Positions 1-7,276 of a stretch of 19,099 nt of DNA are shown one piece after another. Under the pieces are notes generated by a model. It was not told the origin of the DNA and made no database searches. It saw nothing but the letters and a program-made list of their open reading frames with translations. Position 1 is the stretch's first letter, and every line of letters starts with the position of its first letter. The position numbers and the translations under genes were made by a program. The DNA comes from Candidatus Uhrbacteria bacterium (GTDB lineage Bacteria > Patescibacteriota > Patescibacteriia > JACQRZ01): the NCBI GenBank assembly GCA_016209345.1, contig JACQWH010000075.1:1-19099 (forward strand), given 5' to 3'.

Positions 1-87
1 AATGCAACCGGTAAAGGTAAATCCACGTTTTACATTGGCAATTGACGAGGCACAATTCACCCCCTTTTCCTTCTGTTGCGTCCGACG

Positions 88-120
88 GCTAACAAAAAAC
101 TCATCCTACGATTTGTTAGC
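88..120. repeat. 9-bp inverted repeat with 15-nt loop
   Basis: A perfect inverted repeat, GCTAACAAA (88-96) and TTTGTTAGC (112-120), is separated by 15 nt. There is no T-tract after it, so it is not an obvious intrinsic terminator. It lies 18 nt before the first gene and could be an operator or chance. The rest of 1-137 shows no convincing gene on either strand and no clear promoter. Confidence 0.35.
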
Positions 121-137
121 GAGTTCGGCGGTAAGTC

Positions 138-626
138 ATGAAAATAATTTATATGATCAAAGCACTCGTGAGCGATTTTTCAAAAGTGGTGCTCCTTCCC
201 GTTAACGATCAATATACGGGGGGATTGAATGCGCTGTATCGGGAGCTCAAAGCACAGGAACAGTTTGATTTCTGGAAATACTTTCGGCTGAATCGCGATT
301 TGCTTGAATGGTATAAGACAATTAGCGGACGCGTTGCTATCTATCTTTTTACCGCCGAATATATTCAAGAGGATCCCGTCGTTCATCATGAGCTTGGTGT
401 ATTCAAAAGAATTTTTAGCGGCGCTCTGCTCGGGCTTAAAAAGAATGAAACGCAGACATATACGACAATTGCAGACATTATTGGTCTCCAGCCCGAGCAG
501 ATTCTCTATGTTGACGACAAACAGGAAAATTGTGACGCCGCGCAAAAGGCAGGTATGATAGCTGTACGCTATGAATCAAATGAACAAACTATGCGAGATT
601 TTGGTAAAGCAATGCATAACGGGTAA
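138..626 (+). CDS. HAD-superfamily hydrolase-like protein with altered motif I
   Basis: This 162-aa protein has the layout of a small HAD-fold protein with a short cap. Motif I is DFS (D13-F14-S15) instead of the usual DxD. Motif II is probably T72 (LFTAE), motif III K101 or K102 (GLKKNE), and motif IV the acidic pair D126-D127 in LYVDDKQEN. The nucleophile Asp is kept, but the second Asp, which acts as general acid in HAD phosphatases, is Ser. Phosphatase activity is therefore uncertain and the substrate is unknown. ATG 153 would begin at MIKALVSDF, closer to the family N-terminus. ATG 138 was kept because GGCGG lies about 6 nt upstream, while 153 has no visible ribosome site. The Nudix gene follows after 5 nt, which suggests co-transcription. 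Confidence 0.75.
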   Translation: MKIIYMIKALVSDFSKVVLLPVNDQYTGGLNALYRELKAQEQFDFWKYFRLNRDLLEWYKTISGRVAIYLFTAEYIQEDPVVHHELGVFKRIFSGALLGLKKNETQTYTTIADIIGLQPEQILYVDDKQENCDAAQKAGMIAVRYESNEQTMRDFGKAMHNG

Positions 627-631
627 GCTCT

Positions 632-1084
632 ATGGAAATAACAAAGCATTTTACCGCGACAACGTATATCGTGCATAACCGGAAAGTGCTCTTGCATTTG
701 CACAAAAAATTACATGTGTGGCTGGCTGTGGGCGGTCATATCGACCGTGACGAATTACCGGAGACGGCAGCATTGCGTGAAATAGCGGAGGAGTCAGGAT
801 TAAGTGTCACCTTGTATAATCCGGATAAAAAAATTGATATGGATGACGCTCGACAGTTGTCTCGCCCAATGCATATCTTGCTCGAAGATATCAATCAGTT
901 TCATCAGCATATTGATTTCATATATTATGCGAAATCTGATACCGATGAATTGAGTCCGCAAGACGGAGAGACCACTCATCTGAAATGGTTCACGGCCGAT
1001 GAGATAAAGCAGCTTGATGGCGCGCCCGGGAACGTAAAAGCTCTTTCTTTAGAGGCGATAGATCTATTGAGAACGGCGGATTAG
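632..1084 (+). CDS. Nudix hydrolase
   Basis: A 150-aa Nudix-family protein. The Nudix box GX5EX7REUXEEXGU is present without a mismatch at residues 35-57, running from G35 through E41 and R49-E50 to E53-E54 and G56-L57. The REUXEE glutamates bind the divalent metals used to cleave nucleoside-diphosphate-X bonds. The N-terminal strand FTATTYIVHNRKVLL and the VGGH turn are typical of the fold, and the length is normal for a single-domain member. No extra specificity motif is visible, so the substrate (oxidised nucleotide, NDP-sugar or other) cannot be named. It starts 5 nt after the HAD-like gene and probably shares its transcript. A palindromic repeat begins 18 nt after the stop. Confidence 0.92.
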   Translation: MEITKHFTATTYIVHNRKVLLHLHKKLHVWLAVGGHIDRDELPETAALREIAEESGLSVTLYNPDKKIDMDDARQLSRPMHILLEDINQFHQHIDFIYYAKSDTDELSPQDGETTHLKWFTADEIKQLDGAPGNVKALSLEAIDLLRTAD

Positions 1085-1102
1085 CTTACACTGTTAGAGT
1101 GT

Positions 1103-1241
1103 AGAAGAATGTCATTCCGGCGGTGAAGCATGCCCCGGCGCAGGCCGGGGGCCGGAATCCAGCCCAAGCGAGGAACACATGTTTTAACTGGATCCCGCCC
1201 TTCGGCGGGATGACAAAAGAGGGTACCACCGATATTCTTCT
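1103..1241. repeat. REP-like palindromic intergenic repeat
   Basis: This is a nested palindrome. The outer arms are AGAAGAAT (1103-1110) and ATTCTTCT (1234-1241). Inside them, GTCATTCC (1111-1118) faces GGGATGAC (1207-1214) with one mismatch. Two strong hairpins lie within: ATTCCGGC/GCCGGAAT (1114-1121 and 1151-1158) enclosing CCCCGGC/GCCGGGG (1133-1139 and 1144-1150), and ATCCCGCC-CTTC-GGCGGGAT (1192-1211). The GTCAT...GGATCC...GGGATGAC layout resembles intergenic repeats scattered through many bacterial genomes. It may also end transcription of the Nudix gene, but no T-tract follows. Confidence 0.75.
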
Positions 1242-1265
1242 GCGGTCGCACTGCTATTAATGATT

Positions 1266-1274
1266 TGGTATACT
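1266..1274 (+). promoter_or_regulatory. Extended -10 promoter for the PLP enzyme gene
   Basis: TGGTATACT is an extended -10 element: TG, one base, then TATACT at 1269-1274. No good -35 hexamer lies 17 bp upstream (TCGCAC). Transcription would start near 1281, about 24 nt before ATG 1305. That argues against an earlier ATG at 1260, which would lie upstream of the transcript. Confidence 0.6.
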
Positions 1275-1304
1275 ATCACCATTATCCTTTGCCGTCGCGC
1301 ATTT

Positions 1305-2318
1305 ATGCCATTGTCAAAAAAAGAAGAGCGCATACTCAAATCAATCGTTGTCGCATCCCAGAACAACCCCCGACGACCAGAGTTTCCTCCGGACAATCCT
1401 CAATTTCCCGCAACACCGACCCGTCGGATTGCCGTACCCGGGTTTTCTCAAGTATGGCTGAAGGATGAGAGCGTGAATCCCACAGGTACGCATAAGGATC
1501 GCATGGCGTGGGAGATGGTTGTCACCTATCGGGATTTTCTTCAATCAAAAAAAGAGGGGCGACTGAAAAAAATTCCCGAACTCTCGATTCTTTCCTCCGG
1601 ATCGGCGGCTCTCGCAATACAGTCCATGTTCAAAAAGTACGGCCTGCCCAGCATTCGGGTGTTGATGGATTCGGGAGCCGACTTATTGACGGTGAACAAG
1701 TTAAAGGAATTGGGCTGCCGGTTATTTTTTACACATTTGGGAAAGAGAATACTCCACTGGGAGGACATTTTGCGCCTGACGCGCAATTCGGATGGCTTTG
1801 ATATCACTTCAAACGAGGCCTTCGATCCGACGATTCGTTTCTACGACTGGATGAGCTATGAGATTATTAACTCGAACGCTGAATATATTTTCGTACCGTT
1901 TGGAACGGGGCAGCTGTACGAGAATATTATGAATATTGTAAAGCAGGAGCTGAGCTATAAAAGGCGCGATCCGCGATTTCGGGGAAGCAAAAACATACTG
2001 CGGAATACATCGATCCTGGGAGCGACAACAACAAGCCATATGAGTAAAGCGGTCAAGCTCTACGCGCCTTTTCTTCCGTATTCACACTGCTCGCAGCAAT
2101 GGATAAAATTTTACCGCTCGACAGGGCAGACGGGCCTGCTCAGCAATGTCTATGCCATTCAAGAGACGTTTCTCGATCGCGCGCTGATGTTTGCCCGGTC
2201 GCACGGCATCCGAAGCGAGCCGTCCGGCATAGCAGGTCTGGCGCTTTTGCTACAGATGAAAAATAAGATTCCCAAGGGCAAGAAAATTCTTATCGTGAAC
2301 ACCGGCAAAACAATATAA
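1305..2318 (+). CDS. PLP-dependent fold-type II enzyme (threonine synthase-like)
   Basis: A 337-aa protein of the tryptophan synthase beta / threonine synthase superfamily. The PLP Schiff-base lysine is K64 in NPTGTHKDR, the counterpart of SFKDR in threonine synthases. SSGSAALA (97-104) occupies the place of the SxGN loop, whose Asn normally contacts the cofactor; here that residue is Ser100. VPFGTGQ (197-203) resembles the glycine-rich phosphate-binding loop. Start 1305 was chosen because an extended -10 lies just upstream; ATG 1260 would add 15 residues that precede the transcript start. The protein is shorter than classical threonine synthase and no neighbour belongs to amino-acid synthesis, so the reaction is unknown. 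The gene converges on def with a 5-nt gap. Confidence 0.8.
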   Translation: MPLSKKEERILKSIVVASQNNPRRPEFPPDNPQFPATPTRRIAVPGFSQVWLKDESVNPTGTHKDRMAWEMVVTYRDFLQSKKEGRLKKIPELSILSSGSAALAIQSMFKKYGLPSIRVLMDSGADLLTVNKLKELGCRLFFTHLGKRILHWEDILRLTRNSDGFDITSNEAFDPTIRFYDWMSYEIINSNAEYIFVPFGTGQLYENIMNIVKQELSYKRRDPRFRGSKNILRNTSILGATTTSHMSKAVKLYAPFLPYSHCSQQWIKFYRSTGQTGLLSNVYAIQETFLDRALMFARSHGIRSEPSGIAGLALLLQMKNKIPKGKKILIVNTGKTI

Positions 2319-2323
2319 TCCGG

Positions 2324-2824
2324 TTAGAGCTTTGGGACGCGGTAGATTTTTTTTGTTCGGTCAATAAAAAGCAGACCATCGAGGTGATCGATTTCATGCT
2401 GGAGACAGTAGCCGAAAAGCCCGTTTCCCCTGATTGTTTGTTTTACACCCGCGCGGTCATAATAGGAGACCGTCACGGATTTCCAGCGCTTCACAATGCC
2501 AAACAGTTCAGGTACCGAAATGCAGCCCTCTTCGCTTTCTTCCTTGAACAAAGAGTGGCGCGTGATGACCGGATTGATAAGCACAATGGCTTCTTGCGCC
2601 GCTCTGGATTCATCAAATTTGGCCGGACGCGGACAGAGCACCGCTATGCGCAGCCCCTCGTTCACCTGTGTCGCGGCCAGCCCGATGCCATTTTTTTCAT
2701 ACATCAGGGGTATCATCTCATCAATGAGCTTCTGCACGCGCGGGCTTGCACTATCGCATACCTCCTCCGCGCGTCTGCGCAAGACCGTGCCGGCATCATG
2801 AATTGTGACAATGGAAAGTGACAT
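2324..2824 (-). CDS. def: Peptide deformylase
   Basis: A 166-aa deformylase, which removes the formyl group from the N-terminal Met of new proteins. All three family motifs are intact: GIGLAATQ (46-53), EGCIS (99-103, metal ligand C101) and QHEIDHLDG (142-150, metal ligands H143 and H147, catalytic E144). ATG 2824 gives the usual N-terminus and lies just outside the long palindrome. A GTG at 2857 would add 11 residues encoded inside that palindrome and is less likely. No Shine-Dalgarno site precedes ATG 2824. TGATATTTT, on the minus strand near 2850, could be an extended -10 giving a very short leader. The gene is 188 nt downstream of the priA-like gene on the same strand. Confidence 0.95.
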   Translation of the reverse strand: MSLSIVTIHDAGTVLRRRAEEVCDSASPRVQKLIDEMIPLMYEKNGIGLAATQVNEGLRIAVLCPRPAKFDESRAAQEAIVLINPVITRHSLFKEESEEGCISVPELFGIVKRWKSVTVSYYDRAGVKQTIRGNGLFGYCLQHEIDHLDGLLFIDRTKKIYRVPKL

Positions 2825-2830
2825 GGTAAG

Positions 2831-3014
2831 AATGTTGAGAGTGGTGAAAAATATCACGTGTGAGTTTCTTCCGGCTCATTTCCAGCCAATTTCGTCCCAA
2901 AAATGCGCTGAACTCGTCGGAATACAGCAAGTATTCCTCCTCATTCATCATCATTTTTGGAACAAAATTGTCATGGAACTGACCGGGAAGCTATTTTTCA
3001 CCACTTTCAATGTT
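2831..3014. repeat. 184-bp multi-stem palindrome between priA-like gene and def
   Basis: Three nested stems fill the whole gap. The outer arms, 2831-2853 and 2992-3014, pair over 23 positions (20 Watson-Crick and 3 G-T when read as + strand RNA). The middle arms around 2887-2905 and 2952-2970 pair at 16 of 19 positions, with more pairing outward if a small indel is allowed. The inner hairpin is GGAATAC-AGCAA-GTATTCC (2919-2937). The right end touches the priA-like stop codon and the left end is 7 nt before the def start. No target-site duplication is evident. It could be a MITE-like element or a structured RNA or DNA. Confidence 0.75.
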
Positions 3015-4980
3015 AGAAAAAAAGCGGCTCACTGTCAACGAGCCAATCGTTGGGCAGATGCGCAAGATATTCGCGCAGGGATGGCGGAACGTCATCCTGC
3101 CCGTCGACGCGCGCGATGCGGATGACTGCTTCATAGACCGTCGGCTGTTTCATTTTCCGCAAAGGCCGATGCAGAAAAAGCGAACACCGCGGATCCTTTG
3201 CCGGTGAAGAGAAATATCCGATGACGTCGTTGATGCTTTTGCGCCGTTCTTCGGGCGGTACGCGCGCACCCGGCCGATAGAGTAGATGAATGCTCTTTGC
3301 GTACGGCGGCCAGCCGCCTCTTTTTCTCTGCTCGCTTTCCGCATCGGCAAATGACGCGTACTCATTGTTCAGGAATGTGCGAATGAAATTACTCGACGTA
3401 TCAAATGCCTGAATAAGCATGCGCGCATTGAAGGATTGTGCGAAAAATTTTAGTTTCGCCAGCGTCTGCCACTGATGTTCCAGAAGGCGAACGTCGCTCA
3501 CGGAAAGAAACGGGTCGGCGTGGATAACGCCGACAAGGCCGCAGTCGGAGAATAGTTCCGAACACGCAGAAATGGCGTATGATGTGCCGACAATAATTGA
3601 TTGCGTCAGTGCTTGCGCATCCCGTTCATCCTTTCGGTGGATCGATGCGGCGAACGGTGCATGAGATTCATGCGCCGACAGTTCTCGGATCGGCGTGCTT
3701 GGGAAAAAGCGCATGAGTGTCCGGGCGATTTTTTCAATGCCCAACCCCGCATATTTTATTTGCACGCTTGAACAGCGGGGGCAGCGTGCGTTCAGCGGCT
3801 GTGAGAATTTGCAGTCCTCGCAGCTAAGCCGAGGCGGGACGGAAAATGGTTTAAGTTCTTTTGCGCAGTGGGGACATGAATAGATATGCCCGCATTCATT
3901 GCATATCGCCATGCTTCCCCGGCCGGTGCGATTGCAAAAGAGAAACACGCCGCGCTTGGCGGCATGGCATTGTTCTATTGCCCGTATCAGCGGTTCTGTG
4001 ATGAATATATCCGTTGAGGATTTTCGAAGTTCGTCGTGGAGGTTTACGCAAGCAATAGGCACTGAGTGTTTTGACGCGCTGCCTTGAATCGGATAGAGCG
4101 CTCTGTCTTCGATGCGGGGAGCGGTACTGCAGAGAAAAACACGGGCGCAGGCCGCGAGTCCTATGCGCGTAGCACAGCGCCGGGAATCAAATCGCGGATT
4201 CATATCATGCTGAATATGTTCGACTCCTTCGGCCTGGTCTATGATAATCGTGTCAACAGCATGCACGGGTGCGCAGAGTGCCATGCGCGTTCCGATAATG
4301 CACGCAGGGCCGGACGAGAAAAGTTCCAGCCAGCGATAAAAGAGCGTTCCCTCGCTCAGACCGCTATGAAAAAGGAGTGTTTGGCAGTCGCCCGCATTGC
4401 TGCGAGCGACGGGCACAAAGAGCTCGGCGTCATGTATGGTGGGGAATATGATGACGATACGGCTATTGCGCGATAGCGATTCCTTGATAAGCGATGCGTA
4501 CGCAGACCATTTTTCCTGAAGGGTCTCCGGCGATATGATGGTGACCGGAGCTTCTGTGTCCGAATGGATTACGGAGCAGTCCGAGAGATGAAGGTCGCCG
4601 TACTCATGAAGGGGGACGGATGACTCCGCGCGTCGGCGGGCGATTTTCCCGGAAAGAAATGATTTTGGAAATGCGGGCAGTAGCGTTTTAAGCGCTGTTG
4701 CCTGTGATACGGAGTATTCGCGCGCGAACCATTCGAAAAATTGCCACTGCGCTCGCATGTCAGCATAGAAGAGGGGAAGCGCGCGAATGATCTGCTTGAG
4801 TTTGGTTGTGTTTCCGTCGAGCATGCCAACCACCAGTCCGGCAACGATACTCGAGCGAAAAGGGATGGCAACGAAAGTGCCGGCGCGAATCGTTTCAATA
4901 CATTCTTGGGGGACAGCATAATCAAAACCATCCATTGCGCGCGGAAGCCGTATAAGGGGGATGACATGTGCGATTCGCAT
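3013..4980 (-). CDS. priA: PriA-like primosomal protein N' with degenerate helicase motifs
   Basis: This 655-aa protein has the PriA layout. The N-terminal region (1-110) resembles the DNA-binding domain. Eight cysteines form the two zinc sites: C360-C363-C369-C372 and C387-C390-C400-C403. GTRMAL (230-235) and the following strand IIIDQAE (245-251) match PriA GTRxAL and VDEEH, but DEEH has become DQAE. The Walker A GxTGSGKT expected near 145-165 is absent (VTIISPETLQEKW). GSATPS has become CSTAPR (284-289), and the C-terminal QVAGRAGR has become QTLAKLKFF (505-513). It probably cannot hydrolyse ATP but could keep a fork-binding or DnaB-loading platform role. Actinobacterial PriA is a known case lacking helicase motifs. 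It starts 5 nt after the Memo-like gene and is probably co-transcribed. Confidence 0.85.
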   Translation of the reverse strand: MRIAHVIPLIRLPRAMDGFDYAVPQECIETIRAGTFVAIPFRSSIVAGLVVGMLDGNTTKLKQIIRALPLFYADMRAQWQFFEWFAREYSVSQATALKTLLPAFPKSFLSGKIARRRAESSVPLHEYGDLHLSDCSVIHSDTEAPVTIISPETLQEKWSAYASLIKESLSRNSRIVIIFPTIHDAELFVPVARSNAGDCQTLLFHSGLSEGTLFYRWLELFSSGPACIIGTRMALCAPVHAVDTIIIDQAEGVEHIQHDMNPRFDSRRCATRIGLAACARVFLCSTAPRIEDRALYPIQGSASKHSVPIACVNLHDELRKSSTDIFITEPLIRAIEQCHAAKRGVFLFCNRTGRGSMAICNECGHIYSCPHCAKELKPFSVPPRLSCEDCKFSQPLNARCPRCSSVQIKYAGLGIEKIARTLMRFFPSTPIRELSAHESHAPFAASIHRKDERDAQALTQSIIVGTSYAISACSELFSDCGLVGVIHADPFLSVSDVRLLEHQWQTLAKLKFFAQSFNARMLIQAFDTSSNFIRTFLNNEYASFADAESEQRKRGGWPPYAKSIHLLYRPGARVPPEERRKSINDVIGYFSSPAKDPRCSLFLHRPLRKMKQPTVYEAVIRIARVDGQDDVPPSLREYLAHLPNDWLVDSEPLFF

Positions 4981-4985
4981 GGCTG

Positions 4986-5783
4986 TTATACTACAAATTC
5001 CGTGACGGTATAGCCGACGCCGAATGGGGCCTCATAGGAAAGTGTGTTCGGTTGCCAGCCCATCCCCTCGAGAATGCCGCGCAGGACAAGAGAGACGGGA
5101 AGCGCGCAGGCCCCCAACTTTTCCGAGTCGGCATAATTGAACGAGAGCAACGATTCTGAATGCTTTTTTTTCAAGGCATCAAGGAACAGATAGTCAAACG
5201 GAAGACAGGTCTTCGCGTAATGCTCATGCGATGCTTTTTTTTCGCCGCAATGGGCAAGGTCGCCAGACGCAATGCACGCAATGCGCTTGGCTGACCGCTG
5301 GAGCGCGGCATGGATGACAGTGCCGGCTCTGAAAAGAGAGCGGTTGTCTGTCTCTGCGGGACGTATGACAACGGCATTCATGGTCCCCGATTTGACAAGC
5401 AGGGCAAGCGGCACGCCGGCGGTATAGTCAAGATTCGGATCGCTTTTAAAATTCGTTTTTATGCGGGCTCGCGCAAGATCATTTTTTATTTCAGTTCCCA
5501 GCACGGTATCGCTTGGAGCAGACCATGTCGTAATAAGATCGCCGAATTCCGCAAAGTCCGCCGCATAGGATTGCGGCAGCATAATACGAAAGAGCGATCC
5601 GTGCTTTCGATGTTCGTCTGACGTTGTGAGCAGGACAACCGTTTCAATACGTTTTTCTTCCAGGGTTTTTTTTACTGAATCCAGCGCATCCGATGTGCCG
5701 CGCAACAACGCGTGGGCGTCTTTGCCTATGGTGGGTATAAGAAGCGGGGAGTGGGGAACGAGCGCGGAATAGAGAATGGGCAT
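4986..5783 (-). CDS. LigB/Memo-family protein (class III extradiol dioxygenase-like)
   Basis: This 265-aa protein belongs to the LigB/Memo superfamily, often annotated AmmeMemoRadiSam system protein B. The N-terminal ALVPHSPLLIP puts H11 at the first metal-ligand position. TSDEHRKHG (54-62) offers H58 or H61 as the second, SGDLAHCG (173-180) holds H178 at the place of the LigB base, and YEAPFGVGY (250-258) gives E251 as the third ligand. LDYTAGVPL (118-126) has Tyr where many members have His. The fold is secure, but the reaction is unknown: the family includes ring-cleaving dioxygenases and proteins with no known catalysis. AMMECR1 and radical-SAM partners are not adjacent. The start codon is one nt after the stop of the lysozyme-like gene, so translation is probably coupled. 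Confidence 0.85.
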   Translation of the reverse strand: MPILYSALVPHSPLLIPTIGKDAHALLRGTSDALDSVKKTLEEKRIETVVLLTTSDEHRKHGSLFRIMLPQSYAADFAEFGDLITTWSAPSDTVLGTEIKNDLARARIKTNFKSDPNLDYTAGVPLALLVKSGTMNAVVIRPAETDNRSLFRAGTVIHAALQRSAKRIACIASGDLAHCGEKKASHEHYAKTCLPFDYLFLDALKKKHSESLLSFNYADSEKLGACALPVSLVLRGILEGMGWQPNTLSYEAPFGVGYTVTEFVV

Positions 5784-5784
5784 A

Positions 5785-7230
5785 TTATTTGAGCGTTGCG
5801 CTTGAAAGCGTCGCGGGAAACTCCTCGTCGATTACTCTGCCGACAGTGATGGGCTCTCCCTCCCCATGGCGGGAAAGCGTATCGCCATTACTTTCCACAA
5901 TATGCGACCATTGGAACCCGAGCGTCTCAAACGCTTCTTGAGAAGCAATGGGGCGGCGCTGTCCGTTTGAAATGATATAGACGGTTGGGAACAGCGGTGT
6001 CTTGACAAGCGTGCCGTCGGCAAAAAGGACGGGGTCTGCCAGCGCATACTGACCCAGCAGCGCAGAATCAACCGGACGCGGTTTTTCATACGGAAAGTTT
6101 GTCCGGAGTACGACTCTTTCAAGTATCGGATGTTTATTTCCCAGCGTGACGTAGAATACGCCCCCCGTCTTTTTATCTTGAAGGAGTTCTCCTATCGGGG
6201 AGTGGGTATCGGATGAAAGAAGTCCGATTGTCGGAAGGTCGGCAACATCGTCAGCGCCGGCAGGCATAATTTCGTCAGGATTAAACCCGATGGCTTTAAA
6301 TATTTCTTTTGAGGGGATCGCATATTTCCCGTCATCGACGATGAGGTATACTCCTCCGGTCGGCACTTGGAGAAGGGAGTATCGAGGGAACCGAATCGGC
6401 GGCCCTTCGCCATACGTCGCAAGATCCCCGGGACGCACTTGGACGACGTCTTTTTCCTGATAGCGCGAAAGGAAAACGCCCATTGACGCAAATTTTCTTT
6501 TCCTTCCCTGTTGGATAAGCCAGATGTCATGTTCGCCCTCTTCTTTGAGCACCATGCCATCCGGATACATTTTTCCGAAATACCTCTGCCACAGTTTCCA
6601 GAAAGAAAAATTACCTCTGAAATGCGGTGTGTAGTTGTACAGCGCGGCAGTTGCATCGTTGCGCGGAATCATGCGGATGCCATCAACAATGCTTTCTACC
6701 CCCTTTCGGTAGGTAAAATCTCGCGCATTGGTAATATAGTAGTTGCTGCGCCACGCCGCTTTTTCCACCTGCAGTGCAAATCCTTTGTACGCCGCGACTG
6801 TCGGACTGTCCGGCGAGCAGGAGTCGCAGCGTGCATATCCGGTTGCCCAGTCGTAGCTGTATTGCGAGGGGTTCGGATTTTCTATCAAGCTCTGCTCTTT
6901 TTGCAGAAGCACGAGCACTACTTTCGGGTTGAGCCCGTTGGCGGTTGCCGCGCTCCAGATAATATCCGACGCGCTGCGCTTGCGTCCGGTCGAGTCGAAA
7001 GCGGTATAGGCGGCAAGCGTGGATTTTTTTTGCTCCAGAAATTTTTGGACCTCATCGCGCGTCATGTCCGAGGGCCGGAAGAAGTCCGCGTCTGAGATTA
7101 CTTCCTCCGGATTAAACGAGATACCCCACGTTGCGGACGGCGAAAGAATGAGCAAAATCAATAAAAAATTAAGAATGACTAATTTTGAATGGCGAATCAA
7201 TTTTGAATGATTGAATGTTAAAAAATTCAT
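5785..7230 (-). CDS. Secreted lysozyme-like protein with C-terminal repeats
   Basis: A 481-aa predicted exported protein. Residues 1-36 form a signal peptide, with a basic stretch (HSKLIRHSKL) before the hydrophobic run LVILNFLLILLIL and a likely cleavage site in SPSATWG. Residues 55-220 resemble a lytic transglycosylase/lysozyme fold, with NPKVVLVLLQKEQSLI placing E112 at the expected catalytic position and C135/C138 as a possible disulphide. From about 230 on, four related units (about 234-262, 293-322, 356-386 and 415-446) share the pattern of aromatic strand, basic turn, PIxS, Phe, then GF. They may form a surface or wall-binding repeat domain. The first codons lie in repetitive AT-rich DNA (7181-7276). 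Peptidoglycan cleavage is inferred, not proven. Confidence 0.7.
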   Translation of the reverse strand: MNFLTFNHSKLIRHSKLVILNFLLILLILSPSATWGISFNPEEVISDADFFRPSDMTRDEVQKFLEQKKSTLAAYTAFDSTGRKRSASDIIWSAATANGLNPKVVLVLLQKEQSLIENPNPSQYSYDWATGYARCDSCSPDSPTVAAYKGFALQVEKAAWRSNYYITNARDFTYRKGVESIVDGIRMIPRNDATAALYNYTPHFRGNFSFWKLWQRYFGKMYPDGMVLKEEGEHDIWLIQQGRKRKFASMGVFLSRYQEKDVVQVRPGDLATYGEGPPIRFPRYSLLQVPTGGVYLIVDDGKYAIPSKEIFKAIGFNPDEIMPAGADDVADLPTIGLLSSDTHSPIGELLQDKKTGGVFYVTLGNKHPILERVVLRTNFPYEKPRPVDSALLGQYALADPVLFADGTLVKTPLFPTVYIISNGQRRPIASQEAFETLGFQWSHIVESNGDTLSRHGEGEPITVGRVIDEEFPATLSSATLK

Positions 7231-7276
7231 AACTCGATCATTGATTCGAAATTCATCATTGGTAATTCAAAATTCA
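7181..7276. repeat. AT-rich repeat block spanning the clpB stop and the next gene's signal sequence
   Basis: An 11-bp direct repeat, AATTTTGAATG, occurs at 7181-7191 and 7199-7209. Its inverted copy ATTCAAAATT lies at 7265-7274, touching the clpB stop. CGAATCAAT (7193-7201) and ATTGATTCG (7242-7250) form another inverted pair. AATTCATCATT (7250-7260) recurs inverted inside tagA at 10593-10603. The block supplies the start codon and about the first 17 codons of the lysozyme-like gene, which explains the repeated HSKL in its signal peptide. Confidence 0.65.

Noticed and set aside
2..205. 67-aa open frame at the left edge
   Set aside because: It has no family resemblance, overlaps the HAD gene in another frame, and its composition looks non-coding.
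2301..2328. ACCGG...CCGGT hairpin at the convergent PLP/def junction as a two-way terminator
   Set aside because: The stem is only 5 bp with a 14-nt loop; this is too weak to call.
6511..7095. 194-aa open frame on the + strand
   Set aside because: It is antisense to the lysozyme-like gene, which has a signal peptide, a domain and repeats.
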